Below the pieces are notes generated by a model. The model had not been told where the DNA came from and did no database searches. It was given only the letters and a program-made list of their open reading frames with translations. Below, piece after piece: positions 26,925 to 36,613 of a DNA stretch of 64,000 bases. Positions within the stretch are counted from its first letter, which is position 1. Every line of letters begins with the position of its first letter. Source of the stretch: Zooshikella ganghwensis DSM 15267 (lineage in GTDB: Bacteria > Pseudomonadota > Gammaproteobacteria > Pseudomonadales > Zooshikellaceae). The stretch covers positions 1 through 64,000 of the forward strand of contig NZ_AUAF01000011.1 of the NCBI RefSeq assembly GCF_000428585.1, read 5' to 3'. The position numbers and the translations under genes are program-made.

Positions 26925-27956
26925 TTAAGCGGTCTGCTTTAAAGGCTGCCAGCAGTTCTGAGGACGTAAATACTGAGCTTTAAGTTGTTCAGCCATCTCA
27001 TTTAGGTTTTCGATTATTGCTAACTGAGACTGCTTTTCGCTTTCAATTTCAGTGGGTGTACGTTGCTTGGTCAATTCACGTTGAGCCTCAATTGCAGCAA
27101 CCATACGTAACTCTTTTTCTGTTAATGGTTTTGGCTCAGGTTCAGGAGGTGTAACTGCTGCCACTGGGTCATAAGATTGCTCTATCTCTGATAGTGACTG
27201 AGTTACTTGATTATCATCCTTTGCTTTTGCACTACTATTATAAGCTTTCGCGTGCTCTGTTAGCTGCTTAAGGATTGATCCCACCGTAGATGTGCTTTCA
27301 TTATCTTCAGCTGGAGTTGTTTGTGTCCGTGCTGAAGCAGTTTTTTCTTTCGCTTTCTTTGGTGTTGCAGGCGCTTCTTCAAAAGATGGCGCGAGACTGC
27401 ATGTAGCAGTGTTCTCTTTACTTGGCGGTACAGCCGTTTCTGCGGTATTGCGACCGTTATGATGTGTGTAAGCATCATAAGACTTAGCCATAGCTGTTAG
27501 CCGTTGTAAAATAGAAGGTCCTTCATGAGCTTCTATTTTAGCCAATGTCTCGGCTGAGGGCGATGGCGGTTGAGCTGGCGCAGCAGGTGCTGGCTGTTGC
27601 TTTGCTGTTACTGCTTGCTCACTCGTGGTGGGTTTAGCTTTTGCGGGTGCTTTTCTCCGTATAGGGCGAGAAATCGTACTGGATGAGCCAAGTTTGTAAC
27701 CTTTCAAGCTCAATGCGCTGTACGTGTTGATGGCTTCTTGCTCTAGCTCAGCAAGCTCATCTCTGTTTTCCGCGTAATCCCATTCTTCAACACTAAACTC
27801 ATCAGTGCCGTAGCGAAGAATCTCTTTGTATAGAGGAAAATCAAGATCCATTTCGGCCGCGGCAATAATTTTTGCCCATTGCACCTCAAGTTGGTTACGT
27901 GTTGTACCAACATAAACCTGACCAGTGATCTTGTTTGTTACCGTGAAGATTAACAA
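26925..27956 (-). CDS. GIY-YIG domain protein with long disordered tail
   Basis: 343 residues. The first 90 form a GIY-YIG-like nuclease domain: LIFTVTNKITGQVYVGTTRN (Tyr in VYVG and the following Arg fit catalytic positions) and a later Glu-rich helix LAELEQEAINTY. The first motif is FTV instead of the usual IY-I. The rest is Ala/Pro/Thr/Lys-rich and low in complexity. Two short repeated motifs, ILQRLTAMAKSYDAY (about 151-165) and ILKQLTEHAKAYNSS (about 227-241), and a C-terminal charged helix (about 275-330) are visible. Family knowledge: such single-domain GIY-YIG proteins may act on DNA, but substrate and activity are unknown here. The duplicated helical motif suggests a binding repeat. 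Confidence 0.75.
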   Translation of the reverse strand: MLIFTVTNKITGQVYVGTTRNQLEVQWAKIIAAAEMDLDFPLYKEILRYGTDEFSVEEWDYAENRDELAELEQEAINTYSALSLKGYKLGSSSTISRPIRRKAPAKAKPTTSEQAVTAKQQPAPAAPAQPPSPSAETLAKIEAHEGPSILQRLTAMAKSYDAYTHHNGRNTAETAVPPSKENTATCSLAPSFEEAPATPKKAKEKTASARTQTTPAEDNESTSTVGSILKQLTEHAKAYNSSAKAKDDNQVTQSLSEIEQSYDPVAAVTPPEPEPKPLTEKELRMVAAIEAQRELTKQRTPTEIESEKQSQLAIIENLNEMAEQLKAQYLRPQNCWQPLKQTA

Positions 27957-28307
27957 GGTGACACCTTCGTTACTGAATAGACCCCAAAAAAAGAGCGAAA
28001 TTATACAGAGGAAGTTTTATGTTGGTAGGGGTTGACACTGCTCTTTTGAAAAAAAGTGATAAAAAGCAAAAGGATTGGAATAATTATACGAAAACTGTTG
28101 TTCTGTCACGCTCGCTGATCACAAAAATAGATCACTAGCTCTAATGAAGGCTTAATAAGGGTAGTACGTATATTAATCAGTATGGCTGCAAGGTAAAAGG
28201 CATTCTGTATGGTGTAACTTTATCATTTTTCTGCCTAGTGATGAGCAGCAATATGCTGGCTGTAGCCGCCTTAAAAAATAGGCGGCAATAGTATTATGCT
28301 GCAGACT
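27957..28307. other. Gene-free stretch between ispB and GIY-YIG gene
   Basis: This 351-bp region contains the hairpin GCCGCCT (28265-28271) / AGGCGGC (28280-28286), 22 bases past the ispB stop. It may terminate ispB although the A/T-rich tract is in the loop. It should also contain the GIY-YIG gene promoter; none was convincing. Confidence 0.5.
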
Positions 28308-29288
28308 TTAATAGCTCCGCTTAATGGCAAACGTAGCTAGGTTAAGCAGGGCTGTTTTATAAAGGGAAGGAGGAAGGATAGCTAAGGCATCTGTTGCTAG
28401 CTTTTGCTGCTCAGAGGCTTTTTCGAGAGTGTAATCAAGCGCGCCACTTTGAGTGATGATTGCAATGATTTCTTCAATGTTTACTTGCGCAGGTTTTTGG
28501 ATAGCTTGTCTAACGCGCAGGGCTGCTTCAGGAGAGCCAGTTTGAATAGTATAAATCAAGGGCAGTGTGGGTTTGCCTTCAGCCAAATCATCACCAATGT
28601 TTTTACCCATGGCTTTGGTATCACCTTGATAATCCAGCACATCATCAACCAGCTGAAATGCCATACCCAAGTGGCAGCCAAAACGACGTAGTGACTCACA
28701 TACCTCGGGATCACTTCCTGCTAATTGCGCAGCTGTATGAGTAGACGCTTCAAACAACATGGCGGTTTTGCCATGAATGACTTGCATATAGTCTGTTTCT
28801 GACGTATTCGCATCTCTGATACGCATTAGCTGCATGACTTCACCTTCAGCAATGACATTGGTCGCTGAAGATAAAGTATCCATAATGCCCATATGCCCTA
28901 ACTGCACCATCATCTGGAAAGCGCGGGAATAGAGAAAGTCGCCAACGAGGACGCTGGGGGCATTACCCCACTTAGCATTTGCGGTGGATTTGCCTCGTCT
29001 TAGATCCGAAGTGTCTACCACATCATCATGTAAAAGTGTGGCAGTGTGGAGAAACTCTATAATAGCGGCCAAAGAGATTTGCTGCTCCCCCTGGTAGCCA
29101 CATGCACGGGCTGCAAGAAGGACGAGCAAAGGTCTGAGTCGTTTACCACCAGCTTGAACAATATATTCAGCTATTTTAGTGACCAGAGGAACTTGTGATG
29201 TGAGCTGGATGTTGATGCACTTATCAACAGCAGTAAAGTCATCAGCGACGACTGCGTAGATATCTTGAACAAGCTTGGATTCAGGCAT
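28308..29288 (-). CDS. ispB: Octaprenyl diphosphate synthase
   Basis: Trans-isoprenyl diphosphate synthase that makes the ubiquinone side chain by adding isopentenyl units to farnesyl diphosphate. The first aspartate-rich motif is DDVVD (88-92), in the TLLHDDVVDTSDLRRG context, and the second is DDVLD (215-219), followed by GD and the Lys of GKPTLPL. The substrate-binding GGKRLRP is at 47-53. The 326-residue length fits the family. It is divergent from rplU, the conserved arrangement in many gammaproteobacteria, which supports the IspB assignment over IspA, whose neighbours differ. Chain length cannot be proven by eye. Confidence 0.93.
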   Translation of the reverse strand: MPESKLVQDIYAVVADDFTAVDKCINIQLTSQVPLVTKIAEYIVQAGGKRLRPLLVLLAARACGYQGEQQISLAAIIEFLHTATLLHDDVVDTSDLRRGKSTANAKWGNAPSVLVGDFLYSRAFQMMVQLGHMGIMDTLSSATNVIAEGEVMQLMRIRDANTSETDYMQVIHGKTAMLFEASTHTAAQLAGSDPEVCESLRRFGCHLGMAFQLVDDVLDYQGDTKAMGKNIGDDLAEGKPTLPLIYTIQTGSPEAALRVRQAIQKPAQVNIEEIIAIITQSGALDYTLEKASEQQKLATDALAILPPSLYKTALLNLATFAIKRSY

Positions 29289-29380
29289 GAGATTTTATGT
29301 GCACGATTAAAGAAAACCGCCCGCATGCTAGGGGGGTATAAACATTCTGTCAAGAATGATAACGCGGATACCCTGTGAGA

Positions 29381-29403
29381 TATACCCGCTGGGAATGATT
29401 TTT
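29381..29403 (+). repeat. TATACCC element, degenerate left half
   Basis: TATACCCGCTGGGAATGA followed by TTTTTA matches the left arm of the dispersed family with changes at the centre. No right arm was found. Confidence 0.4.
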
Positions 29404-29527
29404 ACTTACAGTACGCTTTATCTTACATAGTTTGCTAACTGCTTTCTATTCTAGCCTGACTTAACAGTGCGCTCGTTAGACGCAGTGGCGAGTTAAAGTT
29501 ATAGGCTAAAATGAAAGCAGGTAATAC

Positions 29528-29556
29528 TTGCTTGACTCAAGTGATTTCCGTAGAAT
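29528..29556 (+). promoter_or_regulatory. Sigma-70 promoter for rplU-rpmA
   Basis: TTGCTT (29528-29533), a 17-base spacer and TAGAAT (29551-29556), followed by a GCGCGC discriminator typical of stringently controlled ribosomal-protein promoters. Confidence 0.6.
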
Positions 29557-29798
29557 TGCGCGCTCACGCGCGAAAATCCTAGATTTCTTCTTTTTGTTAT
29601 AAACGCTATAAACATCAAGCTTAGGCAGATATATGCCACTGCTAATGTGCTGTTGTAGCTGTTTATGGGAAGTAATCTTAGTATGCGTTACGCTTGTTTC
29701 AGTGTGTGTTACGCATAGGTATTTTCGATTTTATAAATTCCAGATCTAACTGGATGCCTTTAACAAAAAGGCGGCTGTGGATTTTCGGAGATAGATAC

Positions 29799-30110
29799 AT
29801 GTATGCGGTAATCGTAAGTGGCGGCAAACAGTATAAAGTCGCTGAAGGGGATACCCTAAAGTTAGAAAAGCTGGAAGTAGCCACAGGTGAGGCTGTCGAG
29901 TTTGATAAAGTGCTGTTGGTTGCTAACGGTGAAGAAATCAAAATCGGTGCACCTCAAGTTGAAGGGGCCAAGGTTTCTGCTGAAGTGGTTGCGCATGGTC
30001 GCGGTAAAAAAGTGCAAATCGTCAAGTTCAGACGTCGTAAGCACCATCGCAAGCAAATGGGTCACCGTCAGTGGTACACCCAAGTTAAAATTACTGGCAT
30101 TAGTGCGTAA
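29799..30110 (+). CDS. rplU: 50S ribosomal protein L21
   Basis: 103 residues beginning [14 protein letters not shown], the family's invariant start; GGAG lies eight bases upstream of the ATG at 29799. An upstream in-frame codon would add 35 residues without any family match. Conserved features include the basic [17 protein letters not shown] stretch that contacts 23S rRNA and the final KITGI. It is followed after 21 bases by rpmA, the usual rplU-rpmA operon. Confidence 0.97.
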   Translation: MYAVIVSGGKQYKVAEGDTLKLEKLEVATGEAVEFDKVLLVANGEEIKIGAPQVEGAKVSAEVVAHGRGKKVQIVKFRRRKHHRKQMGHRQWYTQVKITGISA

Positions 30111-30131
30111 TCTACGATAGGAGACTGAAGC

Positions 30132-30389
30132 ATGGCTCACAAGAAGGCCGGGGGTAGTACCCGTAACGGACGCGATTCCCAGAGTAAACGCTTAGGTGTT
30201 AAGCGCTTTGGTGGACAGCTGGTACCAGCAGGCAGCATTATCGTGCGTCAACGTGGCACACGTTTTCATGCTGGTGAAAACGTAGGTATGGGTACAGACC
30301 ACACCTTGTTTGCTAAAGCTGAAGGCCGAGTGGTTTTCGAGGTTAAAGGCCCTAAAAACCGTAAATATGTACGGATTGAAGCGGCATAA
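30132..30389 (+). CDS. rpmA: 50S ribosomal protein L27
   Basis: 85 residues starting [16 protein letters not shown], the conserved N-terminus that reaches toward the peptidyl transferase centre. There is no N-terminal extension of the kind cleaved in Firmicutes. Also present are [20 protein letters not shown] and [22 protein letters not shown] precedes the ATG. A strong terminator follows, so obgE is transcribed separately or by read-through. Confidence 0.97.
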   Translation: MAHKKAGGSTRNGRDSQSKRLGVKRFGGQLVPAGSIIVRQRGTRFHAGENVGMGTDHTLFAKAEGRVVFEVKGPKNRKYVRIEAA

Positions 30390-30410
30390 AATCGCCTTCC
30401 AGTTTTTAAG

Positions 30411-30437
30411 AAAAGCCCCGCTCTGTCGGGGCTTTTT
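30411..30437 (+). terminator. rpmA terminator
   Basis: AAAAGCCCCG (30411-30420), loop CTCTGT, then CGGGGCTTTTT (30427-30437): a 10-bp stem running into T's. Confidence 0.93.
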
Positions 30438-30459
30438 AATTTCAACACCTAAACTCAAG

Positions 30460-30585
30460 TATACCCTTCGCGAATCAACTTTAGGGTTTGTTGCCTTCGT
30501 TTTTTACCTCAGTCACTTATTTATATAAGCTTCTGGGGCTTCATCACTTGACGGCTGCCCCTAAAAATCCTTCGCTTTAGGTATA
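30460..30585 (+). repeat. TATACCC palindromic element, full copy
   Basis: Left arm TATACCCTTCGCGAATCA then ACTTTAGGG. The right arm has CCCCTAAAAATCC, then TTCGCTTTAGGTATA. It fills most of the gap between rpmA and obgE, directly after the rpmA terminator and before obgE. Confidence 0.65.
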
Positions 30586-30664
30586 GAAAAGATGGTGGCA
30601 ATATTTTTTGGCGCGAGTAGGATGACTGTCTCCTATTTGGGTGCGATCTGTGAAAGGTGGTTAA

Positions 30665-31861
<1,197 letters not shown>

Positions 31862-31988
31862 ACAATAAAGGCTGTTTTCGTGTTTGTCTGCCTTTCACGA
31901 ATTAACAATTTTTTTGGCTAATTAAATGGCTGTCAGGCAATGATTTATTTGTCAAGTTCAGGCTAACGTTCTCATGTAGTTAACTTTC

Positions 31989-33131
31989 ATGCAGCAAGAT
32001 AATCAAAGAGAAAAACTGACTAAAGCGAAACGCTGGGTTGTCAAGATAGGCAGTGCCCTGCTCACCGCAAATGGTAAAGGCTTAGCCACTGAAGCAATGC
32101 AGCAGTGGGTAGAGCAAATAGCTACATTGCGTAAGCAAGGCATAGAAGTTGTGCTGGTTTCTTCTGGGTCAGTAGCTCAAGGAATGGTTAGACTGGGCTG
32201 GGCTTCTCGACCGAGAGCCATTCATGAGCTACAAGTGGCTGCGGCAGTAGGGCAGATGGGGTTGATTCAGGCTTATGAAAGCTTTTTCCGGCAGCATAAT
32301 ATCTCTCCCGCACAAGTGCTTCTCACCCATGCTGATCTATCTAATCGGCAGCGTTATTTAAATGCCAGAAGTGCTTTACGTACTATGTTGGAGCTAGGTG
32401 TTATTCCAATCATCAACGAAAATGATACGGTTGCTACAGATGAAATACGCTTTGGCGACAATGACACCTTAGGAGCACTGGTAGCTAACCTAGTTGAGGC
32501 AGATCTTTTAGTCATTTTGACAGATCAGCAAGGTCTTTATGATGCAGACCCCAGAACTAATAAGGATGCCAAGCTAGTAAGTACAGCACCGGCTGCCAGT
32601 AAAACACTGGATAATATGGCTGCTGGAAGTGCCGGTGCATTAGGTCGTGGTGGCATGATGACGAAGGTGCGTGCTGCAAGGCTAGCTGCCCGGTCAGGGG
32701 CGCATACCGTTATAGTGGGTGGTGCTCAGTCCGATGTTTTAACGCGAGTAGCGGCTGGTGAAGACATTGGCACACTGCTTACACCTGAGCAAGAACGATT
32801 AGCTGCTCGTAAGCAATGGCTGGCAGGACACCTGCAAACTCGAGGACGTTTGGTCATTGATGCTGGTGCTGTAAGAGTATTGCTAGAAGAAGGGCGGAGC
32901 TTACTACCAGTTGGCGTCTCTGCTATAGAGGGAGGCTTTCAGCGAGGGGAGATGGTGACCTGTGTAGATTTGCAAGGTGTGCCTATTGCAAATGGCCTGG
33001 TGAACTACAGTGCAGATGAAGCAAGGCAGATTATTGGCAAGCCGAGTCATCAGATAGAAGGGATTTTAGGGTATGTGGATGAGCCAGAGTTGATTCATCG
33101 GGATAACCTTGTATTACTAACGGATGGGTAA
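31989..33131 (+). CDS. proB: Glutamate 5-kinase
   Basis: First enzyme of proline synthesis: ATP-dependent phosphorylation of the glutamate side chain. The amino-acid kinase domain (about 13-270) has [38 protein letters not shown] and the [12 protein letters not shown] loop. The C-terminal PUA domain (about 285-370) has [16 protein letters not shown] and [15 protein letters not shown]. The 380-residue length is that of two-domain ProB. Location after obgE is conserved in Pseudomonas-like genomes. Confidence 0.95.
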   Translation: MQQDNQREKLTKAKRWVVKIGSALLTANGKGLATEAMQQWVEQIATLRKQGIEVVLVSSGSVAQGMVRLGWASRPRAIHELQVAAAVGQMGLIQAYESFFRQHNISPAQVLLTHADLSNRQRYLNARSALRTMLELGVIPIINENDTVATDEIRFGDNDTLGALVANLVEADLLVILTDQQGLYDADPRTNKDAKLVSTAPAASKTLDNMAAGSAGALGRGGMMTKVRAARLAARSGAHTVIVGGAQSDVLTRVAAGEDIGTLLTPEQERLAARKQWLAGHLQTRGRLVIDAGAVRVLLEEGRSLLPVGVSAIEGGFQRGEMVTCVDLQGVPIANGLVNYSADEARQIIGKPSHQIEGILGYVDEPELIHRDNLVLLTDG

Positions 33132-33182
33132 GGTGAGGTGGTTAGGATCAAGGTTTGTTTAGCTGAGTGAAATTTGGCAGGC

Positions 33183-33205
33183 AAAAAAAAACCGGCGACA
33201 GCCGG
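33183..33205 (-). terminator. rpsT terminator
   Basis: On the minus strand a CCGGC-TGTC-GCCGG stem is followed by a run of T's (plus-strand A's at 33183-33191). It lies 21 bases after the rpsT stop. Confidence 0.85.
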
Positions 33206-33225
33206 CTTTATCAGGCTAGTTAGCC

Positions 33226-33495
33226 TTAAGCTTCAGCTAAAGCCTTGACCTTAGCAGACAAGCGACTCTTATGACGCGCTGCTTTGTTTTTGTGAATGAT
33301 GCCTTTATCGGCCATTCGGTCAATCACAGGTACTGCAGCAGTGAATGAAGCCTTAGCTTGTTCGATATCTTTGGCTTCAACTGCAGCAATGACTTTCTTG
33401 ATTACTGTACGTACATGAGAGCGCAGGCTGGCGTTATGCTGACGGCGCTTCTCATTCTGACGTGCACGTTTTTTAGCAGAGGGGGTATTTGCCAC
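33226..33495 (-). CDS. rpsT: 30S ribosomal protein S20
   Basis: 89 residues beginning [20 protein letters not shown], the typical basic N-terminus of S20, and continuing [13 protein letters not shown] and the conserved [12 protein letters not shown] segment near the C-terminus. AAGGAG lies upstream of the start codon on the minus strand. It is divergent from murJ, as in Pseudomonas and relatives. Confidence 0.97.
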   Translation of the reverse strand: MANTPSAKKRARQNEKRRQHNASLRSHVRTVIKKVIAAVEAKDIEQAKASFTAAVPVIDRMADKGIIHKNKAARHKSRLSAKVKALAEA

Positions 33496-33539
33496 CGTCT
33501 TGCTCCTTGAATGCTATCACCATATAAAATTAGACGCGC

Positions 33540-33569
33540 AACTATGCCCATTTGGTCTGTCATTGTCAA
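33540..33569 (-). promoter_or_regulatory. Promoter of rpsT
   Basis: Minus-strand TTGACA (33569-33564), an 18-base spacer and ATAGTT (33545-33540), then a GCGCG discriminator. Shifting the -10 by one base gives 17-bp spacing. Confidence 0.5.
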
Positions 33570-33911
33570 TATTTGTCCAGTAAAACGCGCGCTTTTATCA
33601 CTGAGCTTAAGGTTGAGAACCTTGGCTTGCTACAAACGAGACTCACGCTATTTACCCAAGCTCATCAGTCAAGTCTTGCTAAAAGAACAGCTGCTGTATT
33701 TCAATGTGCGTCTATTGAATACAAAGTTGGCGAGTTTGTTGTGTGCTTGAGCATAGCTGGGCAGACTTTGGGCAATAGGGTTTTAGAAAGACGATTTTTA
33801 TAAAATACAGTGCATTTGTGAGAGCCCTCCTTTTTTACAAAGTGCTATGGGTTGATGGCTAAGTCACTTTTGTGATGTAAGAAAAAGTTATAATAAGTCC
33901 CTTTTTTAGCT

Positions 33912-33933
33912 TATACCCTTCGCAGAGGGTATA
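33912..33933. repeat. Short TATACCC palindrome
   Basis: TATACCCT (33912-33919) / AGGGTATA (33926-33933), a perfect 8-bp inverted repeat with centre TCGCAG, 27 bases before the murJ start. Confidence 0.55.
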
Positions 33934-33959
33934 GATACTACCTGTTTGGATACCATGCA

Positions 33960-35540
33960 ATGAGTGAAACTGAACCTTCACGTCAAGAAAAACCTGCTAA
34001 GCCTACTAAGTCATTTGGTCTGCTGCGTTCCAGTGCCATAGTGGGCGTGATGACTTTGTTATCAAGAGTCATGGGGCTAGCACGAGATATTGCAATTGCC
34101 AGCTATTTTGGCTCGAAAACAGAAGCAGATGCTTTTTTTGTAGCTTTTAAAATCCCTAATTTTTTTCGGCGTCTATTTGCAGAAGGTGCATTTTCCCAAG
34201 CCTTTGTTCCTGTGCTAACTGAGTACCACACAAAGCGCTCATTTAGTGAGGTGCAAGAGCTTGTAAGGCGGACCATGGGGACATTAGGTGGAGCATTATT
34301 AATACTAACCAGTATTGGTGTCTTGGCTGCTCCGTTGATTATTACCATTTTTGCACCAGGGTTTCGGCAAATGCCAGAGAAACTCTCATTGACAGCAGAA
34401 ATGCTTCAAATCACTTTTCCCTATTTGATGCTGATATCGCTAACGGCTTTATGTGGCAGTGTATTGAATAGCTTTAACCGTTTTGCTATTCCTGCGTTTA
34501 CGCCTGTTCTTCTTAATGTAGCATTAATTTTGGCCACATTGTTTATGACACCCTGGTTTGATGAGCCAGTTATGGCGCTGGCTTATGGGGTGATGTTGGC
34601 TGGTATTGCGCAACTGTGCTTTCAGCTACCATTTTTAGTACGGCTGCAACTCTTCTCATGGCCGCGTTGGGGGTGGCACCATGAGGGCGTTCAGCGGATT
34701 ATGAAGCTGATGGTTCCAGCTTTGTTTGGTGCATCGGTTTATCAGATAAGTGTGCTGTTTGATACGGTCTTAGCATCATTGCTGGAGACGGGCAGTATTT
34801 CTTGGTTGTATTACTCTGAGCGTTTGACTCAGCTTCCTCAAGGTATTTTTGGTATTGCCATTGCCACGGTTATCCTGCCTAGCTTATCGCGTAAACATGC
34901 GGAGCAATCTTCAGAGAGCTTTTCACGAACCATTGACTGGGCTTTGAAACTAGTCTGTTTAGTGGGAATTCCATCGGCCCTGGCGCTATTTATTTTGGCA
35001 GAGCCACTCATTGCTACCTTATTTCACTATGGAGCAATGCAAGACAGTGATGTCTTTAATGCCGCGAAAAGCCTTCGTGCTTATACTCTGGGGTTAGTTG
35101 CCTTTATGTTGATTAAAGTACTGGCGACTGGCTACTTTTCGAGGCATGACACCAAAACCCCTGTTCGTATAGCTATTAAAGCAATGTTTGCCAGTATGAT
35201 TTTAAATGTCATTTTGGTTATTCCGCTTAAACATGCAGGTTTGGCGCTAGCAACCTCGCTTTCTTCACTGCTGAATGCTGGCATGCTCTATTGGGGATTG
35301 CATCGTATAGGCGTGTTTAAGCTTCAGCCTGGTTGGCGGCTACTGAGTTTGCGTATGCTTATGGCAAACAGCCTGATGGTATTAGTGGTTTATAAGTTAA
35401 TGGCTGATGTATCTCTTTGGTTGAGCTGGGGGTGGATTGACCGTGCTTTACAGATTGCCTTGCTAGTATCTGCTGGAGTATTGGCGTATGCTGCCGCATT
35501 GTTTCTCAGCGGATTTAAACCCCGACATTTAGCCCACTGA
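33960..35540 (+). CDS. murJ: Lipid II flippase MurJ
   Basis: Inner-membrane MOP-superfamily protein that flips lipid II for peptidoglycan synthesis. About fourteen hydrophobic helices are visible over 526 residues. Family segments are SSAIVGVMTLLSRVMGLARDI at the N-terminus, FKIPNFFRRLFAEGAFSQAF, and the YYSERLTQLPQGIFGIAIAT stretch. A cytoplasmic N-terminal tail of about 20 residues precedes helix 1. First gene of the murJ-ribF-ileS-lspA-fkpB-ispH run. Confidence 0.95.
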   Translation: MSETEPSRQEKPAKPTKSFGLLRSSAIVGVMTLLSRVMGLARDIAIASYFGSKTEADAFFVAFKIPNFFRRLFAEGAFSQAFVPVLTEYHTKRSFSEVQELVRRTMGTLGGALLILTSIGVLAAPLIITIFAPGFRQMPEKLSLTAEMLQITFPYLMLISLTALCGSVLNSFNRFAIPAFTPVLLNVALILATLFMTPWFDEPVMALAYGVMLAGIAQLCFQLPFLVRLQLFSWPRWGWHHEGVQRIMKLMVPALFGASVYQISVLFDTVLASLLETGSISWLYYSERLTQLPQGIFGIAIATVILPSLSRKHAEQSSESFSRTIDWALKLVCLVGIPSALALFILAEPLIATLFHYGAMQDSDVFNAAKSLRAYTLGLVAFMLIKVLATGYFSRHDTKTPVRIAIKAMFASMILNVILVIPLKHAGLALATSLSSLLNAGMLYWGLHRIGVFKLQPGWRLLSLRMLMANSLMVLVVYKLMADVSLWLSWGWIDRALQIALLVSAGVLAYAAALFLSGFKPRHLAH

Positions 35541-35632
35541 AGCTTGCATTGATAGTTCCAATGGTTGTGCTTTTGAATTCCAGGTGTTCAGCACTAGGAC
35601 CCTGCTATATAATGGCTGGCCCTGGAGTGTAA

Positions 35633-36568
35633 GTGAGTAAAACAATGGAACTCATCCGTGGTTTACATAACCTCAAACAACAGTATGGCAGTGTTGTCAC
35701 CATTGGTAACTTTGATGGTGTGCATCGAGGGCATCAGGCTATTCTAAATCAATTGAAAGATCAGGCTGAGCAGCTTGGACTTCCATCTGTTGTCGTATTG
35801 TTTGAGCCACAGCCTAGAGAGTTTTTTGATGGTCAAAATGCTCCCGCTCGACTGACCTCCTTAACCGAAAAGCTTGACCTCCTTAAGCGATACGATGTCG
35901 ATAAAGTGCTTTGCCTGCATTTTAATCGTCAACTCCGAGCCTTCACTGCAGATGAGTTTATCCAGCGTATTTTATTGAGCGGGCTGGCGATGAAGCACCT
36001 TGTAGTGGGTGATGATTTCCGTTTTGGCTGTGATCGGAGAGGTAACTTCCAGCTCCTGAAAGAGTATGGTGAACAGCATGGTGTTAGCGTAGCAAGCAAC
36101 TGTAGTGTGCTGTTTCAGGGCAAACGGATTAGTAGTACCTGGGTTAGGCAAGCTTTGCAGGAAGCGGACTTTGAGCTTGCAGCACAGCTTTTAGGGCGAC
36201 CCTATGCCATTCAAGGCCGTGTTATTCGAGGGCAACAGTTAGGGCGGACGCTTGGTGTGCCTACTGCCAATATTGCGTTAAAGCGTTGCCAGTTACCACT
36301 TCAGGGCGTGTATGCGGTAAAAGTTCATGGGTATAGCTGGCACCCCTTAAACGGTGTCGCGAATATCGGTTGGCGACCAACTGTTGTCAGTAAACAGCCC
36401 ATGCTGGAAACACATTTATTAGATTTTTCTGGTGACTTGTATCGTAAGCGGCTTGCGGTAGAATTTGTCAGCAAACTGAGAGATGAACAAAAGTTCTCGT
36501 CTATCAATGCCTTACGCGAGGCAATCGAAAAGGACATTGTGATGGCTCAACAATTGTTCCACCGATGA
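35633..36568 (+). CDS. ribF: Bifunctional riboflavin kinase / FMN adenylyltransferase
   Basis: Converts riboflavin to FMN and then FAD. The N-terminal adenylyltransferase has VVTIGNFDGVHRGHQ and KRISSTWVRQAL. The C-terminal kinase has GRPYAIQGRVIRGQQLGRTL and GVPTANI, then GVANIGWRPTV. The GTG at 35633 has GGAG five bases upstream and is chosen; the ATG at 35645 would leave too long a gap. 311 residues match the family. It is placed between murJ and ileS, as is standard. Confidence 0.95.
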   Translation: MSKTMELIRGLHNLKQQYGSVVTIGNFDGVHRGHQAILNQLKDQAEQLGLPSVVVLFEPQPREFFDGQNAPARLTSLTEKLDLLKRYDVDKVLCLHFNRQLRAFTADEFIQRILLSGLAMKHLVVGDDFRFGCDRRGNFQLLKEYGEQHGVSVASNCSVLFQGKRISSTWVRQALQEADFELAAQLLGRPYAIQGRVIRGQQLGRTLGVPTANIALKRCQLPLQGVYAVKVHGYSWHPLNGVANIGWRPTVVSKQPMLETHLLDFSGDLYRKRLAVEFVSKLRDEQKFSSINALREAIEKDIVMAQQLFHR

Positions 36569-36613
36569 TCATCAATAGGTAAAAGCAAACTTGAGTACTT
36601 GGTATAAACAATC

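Larger units (their letters stand above)
29289..29798. other. Divergent ispB / rplU leader region
   Basis: This 510-bp spacer includes a TATACCC-like half element (29381-29403), a sigma-70 promoter (29528-29556) with a GC-rich discriminator, and a leader of about 235 bases before rplU. The small hairpin GCGCG-CTCA-CGCGC (29558-29571) lies at the expected transcription start. Confidence 0.5.
33496..33959. other. Divergent rpsT / murJ spacer
   Basis: This 464-bp region contains the rpsT promoter, a short TATACCC palindrome next to murJ (33912-33933), and no convincing gene. Frames on the plus strand here read through the rpsT promoter and lack family character. Confidence 0.5.

Noticed and set aside
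33511-33803. Plus-strand frames of about 80 codons between rpsT and murJ
   Set aside because: They read across the rpsT promoter, lack good ribosome sites and contain no recognisable domain.
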